A stretch of 64,000 nucleotides of DNA. Source: Marasmius tenuissimus. Lineage: Eukaryota > Basidiomycota > Agaricomycetes > Agaricales > Marasmiaceae. Shown here in pieces: positions 58,558 through 64,000 of this stretch (position 1 is the stretch's first letter; each line of letters begins with the position of its first letter). The DNA is taken from assembly GCA_029532415.1 (NCBI GenBank), contig JAQOTA010000037.1, positions 62,001 to 126,000 on the forward strand, given 5' to 3'. A model generated the notes under the pieces. The model searched no databases, was not told the DNA's origin, and worked only from the letters and a program-made list of their open reading frames with translations. A program made the translations under genes and the position numbers.

Positions 58558-59079
58558 TTTGTGGCTAGGCGCCAGGCCTCTTGAGCGAGTACAAACAATG
58601 ACAAACGTGGTTCTTCCTCTTGCGTCTGAACTTCCACCTCACCCTTGCCCAACATCTTCATCCTCCTTCTTCCATTGCACACTCCGATACTGCAGGTCTG
58701 CTGTAGTGTCTAACCGTCACATCGCTACGATACTGCAGGTCTACTGTACTATCTTGACGTGTGCAAACCATGGAACCATTGGATCTCTACCAGGTAAGTC
58801 TGTGTCTTCTATCCTGGTATCGGCTGGCTCTGACCTTGAATACGATGTCTTTAGCAATCGACGCAATGAAATATCTCCTTCACTCATGTTTCACCTCGCG
58901 TTGATAAACATTTTGTGGCCGGCAACCGACTCCTGACAGCCGTCGACCGAAAACGACGAATACCTACCACAATTCCCCATTCTCAATCCCTGTATTACGC
59001 CGAGCATAAAGAGACCTCTCATTTTCGAGAATTCAACTGGATTCACCCCGCACATCCCTTCATGCTGCTTGTCCCGTGA
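58558..59079. other. No recognised gene; possible 5' part of the next pseudogene
   Basis: Plus-strand frames are short. A stretch near 58950-59050 (YLPQFPILNP ... FENSTGFTPHIP) may be decayed N-terminal coding of the pseudogene that follows, but stops prevent a firm call. Confidence 0.35.
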
Positions 59080-61319
59080 GTGAACATCTTCAGAGGAGAT
59101 CTGTTTGGGGTCCTGGACTACGAGATGGGTCGGTTCCCAATCTTCCGAAATGATAGGCATTGTTGGCAGATGGCTACGATACCGATGCAGAAGTGGGACG
59201 CGTTGGAGGTAGATTTGAGGAGTGTGGTTTGCAGATTGATTGAGGCTGCCGACCCGGGGAATGCTGTACTGTCGGATGACTTTTTGTTTTGGACCTACCC
59301 AGCTGCTTATGGATACTCGAGCTCATACGAGACCGCAGAACTCCTTGAAAAGGCACTCGTCAAAGCCCGAGACACGTTTCTTCCCCTCATTCCTGCCGGT
59401 ACCCTTGCGCTGTCCAGTTTGGAGTGACGAAAACGTATAGACCCCCAGTACCAATGGCGGGAAAAGTTGCTCAAAAAAACCGGCCTTCACCCCGAATGGA
59501 TTTCCTCTTTTGAACGATCAGATGCTGCAAGCAAGCAGGTCTTACGAGTCGGCAGTATTTTGGATGCACACCGCCTCAAAAATAGGCAACGAATTCACGC
59601 GCTTGTGGCTCTGTACCGTACCCTAAACATCCAGAACTTGGCTCGGTACCCACCACCTTCCTGCGTACGATCCTCTCCCACGAGAACAAGCTATGGACAC
59701 AAGGGGTTGATCCCTCGTGGGCCATTCAACACGCCAAGGACGTAGATTTTGCAAAGCTGGTTCCGTCCAATCAGGAGCTTGAGTTGCTGCTGAGCAACGA
59801 ATCTCAGATCCCAGACACCGATGAAGAAGCCTCTGATGGTGCTACAGGTCCTGTAGCCAGTGACGAAGACCTCGGTGTGGTTGAGGAAGGCTCAGGCCAG
59901 CTTGAACAAGAAACTTGGCAGCAGTTTTTTCTCAGAAGGGATCTACGATGTGCTGAACGACATGAAACACAGGCACAGCGGCAATTGCGTTTGGATCATG
60001 AAAAAGCGGCTGTTTCGAAAAAGTGTCCTGGCAAGAAGGGACCGGCAGTCTGGTATTGGAAGAAATCTGGTCGCCTGCGCATCCGTTCTCTCCTCACTCA
60101 CAGTGAACACGAAGACTACTGGCTCCTATACGGCCCTGATCAGATGCAATTTGATGGCTGGGCCAACTGCTGGGACATATGTACGGAGTTTGGGGATGAC
60201 GGGCCGCCACCAGTGTTGGACTTTGACAATTTTGACGACTTCAATGACCTTCAATGACGAGATGCCAGTACCTGAACCGGTTGCAACACAATGGGATCCA
60301 CCGGTTGGCCACAGGTCGGGGATTGATGACAATATGGTTGTGGTGGAGCCAGAGGTTCGACAGGCAGAGTCGGGAGAGCTAGAAGAGGGAGAGGTTGGGC
60401 AGGGTTCAGTGTTGTCGGCACCGGATGACAAGCGAGAGGTCGCTGTGGACGAGCGGCAACGATCTGCCAATGCTCTCGGTGTGTTACGATCTGAAAAGGC
60501 TTTCGAGCTGGAGTACAGCCTGGAGGATCTCTCGCTTGCTCTGGACACTGTAGCCTACGAATGTAATGGATTTACCGGGGATCCTGTAGAGATGGGGCCA
60601 GATCATGAACGAGTGGATTGGGAGACGACACGCAAGCTTCTCGGGGATGGAAAATGGCGCAATAATCCGGTCCACTCGCGAATTAAAACAATCGAGCTTG
60701 ACAAGGCCCTCCGTGAACCAATCATGCAACATTTGTATCTTGTTGAGAGTAGTCCAATCGCCAGTTTCCACACTGTACCCTCGCTGGACCTCGCTGACCT
60801 CTCGAACTTTATACATCTGTATAAATCGTGGCCCTTCTCTGTTCGCAAGCTTCCGGTGGACGGGGTCACTTGGTACATGTTGACAGAGAAGACCAATCAG
60901 CTCAGAGATGGCCTACATCTCCTGATTTGTGATCCAGTCACAGTTGTACAGGTCATACGTTGCAATTGGGGTTCCACCGTGCCAGAAGTTGCCGACCAAC
61001 TGGTCAACTATGGCATTCGCTTCCATACGCTTTGCAAAGGACGACGAGTGGAACAAGTACAACAGTCTGTCCATTCGTCGCAAAATTCATTGCCGAGATC
61101 CATACTAGGCTACTGAGAGTCGGACTACCGGCCTGACGTTCACGATCTGCATGCTTATGAGGCCGAACGCGACCGGTTTTTGCACACAAGTTGGGGCCAT
61201 GCTGCGGTTATGTATGGTGGCATTGTGGGAAGGATAGCGCGAGAAGTGGTCATGGATGTCGATGTGATCAATGGACCGGATCCGGATTGTATGTATCATC
61301 ATGATCGTTGTTTTCTTGA
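59080..61319 (+). pseudogene. Decayed member of an agaric-type hypothetical protein family
   Basis: Pieces of one protein lie in order on the plus strand: WALEV-type WDALEVDLRSVV...SYETAELLEKALVKAR (59080-59424), HPEWISSFE (from 59467), then in another frame WTQGVDPSWAIQHAKDVDF (near 59700), ETWQQFFLRRDLR and CPGKKGPAVWYW (59910-60060), then in a third frame DWETTRKLLGDG and, after a TGA at 61114-61116, YRPDVHDLHAYEAERDRF...AAVMYGGIVGRIARE (61126-61250). I recall similar full-length proteins from many mushroom genomes; their function is unknown. At least two frame changes and two in-frame stops kill this copy. One stop (GY-stop-ESDYRP) fits CGA to TGA. Confidence 0.6.
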
Positions 61320-61908
61320 CACACTGGTGTTGAACATGTGATTACCATGTGATACACTTTATTGACGTGTTGTTTACGCGTCTATTATTTATAGACTCTT
61401 TCACTATGACACTTGCACTCGTATGAAAGATCCTGTACTTACTAAGATGGACTCTGTAGTTAGTCAGTACTCACACCTTATCTCTATGGTTTATAACAAG
61501 GTTCAGCTTTGCACCCAATAGCGTTCAAAGCTGACTGAGCTTTCTCTCTAGATTACTTAGATAGAAAGCTAGTATGACTATGCCTACTTACTCACTCTGC
61601 TCTTCAAGCACTTATGCTTACTGATATGCAATATGTACCATATGCTATATTCTCACTTACCTATGTTCTATGACTTGTAGATAGACAAGGACTCTTGTAT
61701 AAAAGCTGGAGACTTTGCGTCTCAAAGCTTTAGGATAATCTACTCGATTATCACCTCTAGCAAGCATCTACAAGAACACAAGAATTCTCTTATAGTCAAT
61801 ATGTGAGGTTTTAGTTTCATCTCACTGTGCATTTAACTATGCTGGCTCAATAATTATCATACTATATCTCAATACTACTAAACAATGAGCACCTCGATAC
61901 AATGAGCT
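61320..61908. other. AT-rich stretch upstream of the transposase gene
   Basis: No coding frame is seen. TATAAAAG lies at about 61697. The stretch could be the left end and promoter of a Plavaka-type element whose gene follows. A TGTTGAACATG at 61328 resembles an LTR start, but no matching end or duplication was found. Confidence 0.4.
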
Positions 61909-63955
61909 TGGATCCAGCAGAACGTCGATGAATGTGTCTGTCCGTCATGCCACAGGATGTTCGCCACTTCTAAAGGTCACAACTTGCACCTCCGCCAAGC
62001 CGCCAGCTGCAAGGGCTGGATGTTTTTCTCGAAAAGCAGGGCCGCCAAAGAGTCTATCGACGACAAAATAACGCATGACGATTCCACTCCTCTTCACGAT
62101 GGTTATGCCACGGATGAGTTCGAAGTCGAAAACAATCTCTTCCATTGGATCGAGAACACTATGGATATCGACATTGGGGAAGCAGGCCCAGGGCCCAGGT
62201 CGACAGAAAGGAACTCCGGATTGAAACGAATGGCAGCCAGAATACCGTTTTCCATAATGATCAAGGAGACAGAGGTGTTTTCGGAGCCGCACAAGAATGG
62301 AGGAAAGGTAATTCGAATGGCCGAGCCATTGTATGAGAAGTGGAGGGCGAGATTTGAGGACAAGGATGAGAGTGAAGACGAGGACAAGGACGATGAAGAT
62401 GCAGTGTACTCTCCTTTCGCGTCAAAGCGGGATTGGCAAATAGCACAGTGGGCCGTACAAGAGAACATTGGGCAAGGGGTTTTTGACCGGCTGTTGAAGA
62501 TTCCAGGGGTACGTCTGTCATTCTGAATGTCTGTTCAATGTAACTAACACCGTTTTGAATTTGTTGACAGGTGATAGAGAGACTAGAGCTCTCCTTTAAA
62601 ACTTCTAGGCACCTCAACAAGATTGTCAACTCCATCCCCGCTAGAGGCAGTCAGTGGAAAACCAAAGACTTCCGGTTCAATGACACCCCACCCGATGAAA
62701 TCTTCTCCGTGCGCTACAGGGACCCTCTCGAAGCTATCAAAGCTCTGTGGGGCGATCCGTCTCTGGCCGAACATCTTGTCTTCAAACCATCGAAAATGTT
62801 TTCAGACTCGGGCAAAACGAGAAGGAATTACTCGGAGATGTGGACAGGGAAATGGTGGTGGGCAATGCAGAGTCGTTTACAGGATAAAGACGCTACGATC
62901 CCTCCTGTCATTGTAGCCACTGACAAGACACAGTTGACGCAGTTCAGTGGCAGCAGATCTGCATATCCTGTCTACCTTACCCTTGGCAATATTCCCCGCC
63001 AAATCTGGCGACAACCTTCGCAGCAAGCATGCATATTGATAGCATACCTCCCTGTAGACAAGATCGCTAAGCACAACTTGACTAAAAAGGAGCATAGTGC
63101 TTGCTATTCTCGTCTCTTTCATGAATCGATGCACTTTGTGCTCAGTCCCCTTGCAGAGGTCTCCGCATCTGGGGCGGAAATGGTTGGTGGGGACGGCGCA
63201 GTTCGGAAGGTACATCCAATAGTCTCCTGCTATGTTGCGGACTACCCCGAACAATGCCTTGTTGGTTGCTCCAAGTACGGGACCTGCCCGAAGTGCCAGT
63301 GTAGCAAGGAGCAGCTTTCAGAGATGTCCGTGAAGCCAAAACGCACTCAGACATGGACAACGAGCGTTATAGACACTGCCAAAATCACGACTCCGAATGT
63401 GCCCCAGTACGTCAAAAGCTGCATGTCACAGGGTGTTTCTGGATACATCTACAAGCCTTTCTGGATGGACTTCTGGGGCACTGACGTGTACATGTCCTTG
63501 ACGCCAGACGTCCTTGATCAACTCTACCAGGGCGTGTTCAAGCATCTGGTCAAGTGGTGCCAGGAAATCCTGTCTGAGGAAGAACTGGATTGGTGAGTCT
63601 GATGCCTCCCCCTGGCCATGGGGACCAGGCACTTCAAGAAGGGCTGGTCGGCTCTTTCTCAGATCAGCGGGACGGAGAGGAAGCATATGGCAACAATCTT
63701 GCTTCCCTGCCTCATCGGATTGGATATGCCCACCGATGCAATCAAGGCCTGCCACGCCATTTTGGATTTCATCTACCTTGCCCAATTCACCTCGCACGAT
63801 GAGGACAGCCTTGCTCGAATGCAATGTTCGCTCAATCAATGGGCAGAACATCGACACGCCTCCGTCGAGACTGGCACACGCGAACACTTCAACATACCCA
63901 AATTCCACTCCCTAGTCCACTATATTAAGATGATTCGCTTGCTTGGCACCACCGA
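61909..63955 (+). pseudogene. Plavaka-type transposase, truncated
   Basis: The frame begins with a zinc-finger-like CPSCHRMFATSKGHNLHLRQ segment; the likely start lies in an earlier exon or at ATG 61957. Exon 61957-62508 has a GT-AG intron (62509-62570) joining in phase to 62571-63592. That exon carries the family landmarks FSDSGKTRRNYSEMWTGKWW, ATDKTQLTQFSG, YPVYLTLGNIPRQI, HPIVSCYVADYPEQ and a CPKCQC pair. A third part (RHFKKGWSALSQISGTERKH ... REHFNIPKFHSLVHY) continues to 63955, with a poorly defined short intron near 63593-63628. There the second TGTA transposon cuts the gene, so the C-terminus is missing or displaced. It should have catalysed cut-and-paste transposition. Confidence 0.8.
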
Positions 63956-64000
63956 TGTAAAGTGCCACTCGCGGTGTATAATAAAATCTAACTCTTAGGT
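63956..64000. mobile_element. Terminus of a second TGTA transposon, cut by the window edge
   Basis: The 45 bases begin TGTAAAGTGCCACTCGCGG and match 4617-4661 at 43 of 45 positions. It starts directly after transposase coding sequence, so this is an independent insertion of the same family. The 4 bp before it are CCGA. The other end is outside the window. Confidence 0.85.

Noticed and set aside
61328..61908. Solo LTR starting TGTTGAACATG upstream of the Plavaka gene
   Set aside because: No end with CA plus a matching 4-6 bp duplication of the ACTGG flank could be found.

Overview
The window looks like nuclear DNA of an Agaricomycete (mushroom-forming basidiomycete). The evidence is short GT-AG introns (about 50-70 nt) in several genes, a G/N/Q-rich exon placed before a NACHT NTPase, a DUF6532-type gene, Plavaka-type transposase, chromodomain Gypsy elements, and absence of any bacterial gene organisation. 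Most of the 64 kb is repetitive: transposons, remnants and duplicated segments. Only three gene models look largely intact as host genes: two NACHT paralogues and one DUF6532-like gene, the last with one unresolved exon junction.

1-17,996 is a three-layer nest. A Copia element (358-17948; 257-bp LTRs differing at one site by eye; CCCCT target duplication) sits in a local repeat whose uninterrupted version survives near 32,940. Its pol is split by a DNA transposon (4617-16118; TGTA...TACA ends; CCGT duplication). That transposon is in turn split by a minus-strand Gypsy chromovirus (5756-14549; 716-bp LTRs identical by eye; CCGCC duplication). The Gypsy carries gag, a -1-frame pol, and a separate spliced plus-strand gene with a Zn2Cys6-like cysteine pattern and its own TATA box between pol and the 3' LTR. 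The DNA transposon carries a 196-codon ORF I do not recognise. A second copy of its terminus starts at 63956, inside a transposase gene.

17,997-47,160 is a mosaic tandem duplication. Two blocks, each ending in a five-exon NACHT gene (27312-30131 and 42506-45360; identical exon 1, 3 and 4 lengths), share decayed upstream segments in partly different order. Block 1 also holds a GH16 beta-glucanase pseudogene (24826-26255) and a 573-bp hAT-like element with an 8-bp duplication. Block 2 holds a 757-bp solo LTR. Each block serves as the empty-site reference for the other's insertion.

47,160-64,000 holds a minus-strand DUF6532-like gene (48162-50545), a host ORF remnant broken by a small G-run-ended transposon with an 8-bp duplication (51778-52301), and a second chromodomain Gypsy (52756-58557; 380-bp LTRs identical by eye). 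That element's single-frame polyprotein carries three in-frame TGA codons and no capsid region. After it come a decayed member of a family I associate with agaric genomes (59080-61319) and a Plavaka transposase gene (61909-63955) truncated by the second copy of the TGTA element.

Identities and counts here were judged by eye. Family names are from pattern recognition, not database searches.
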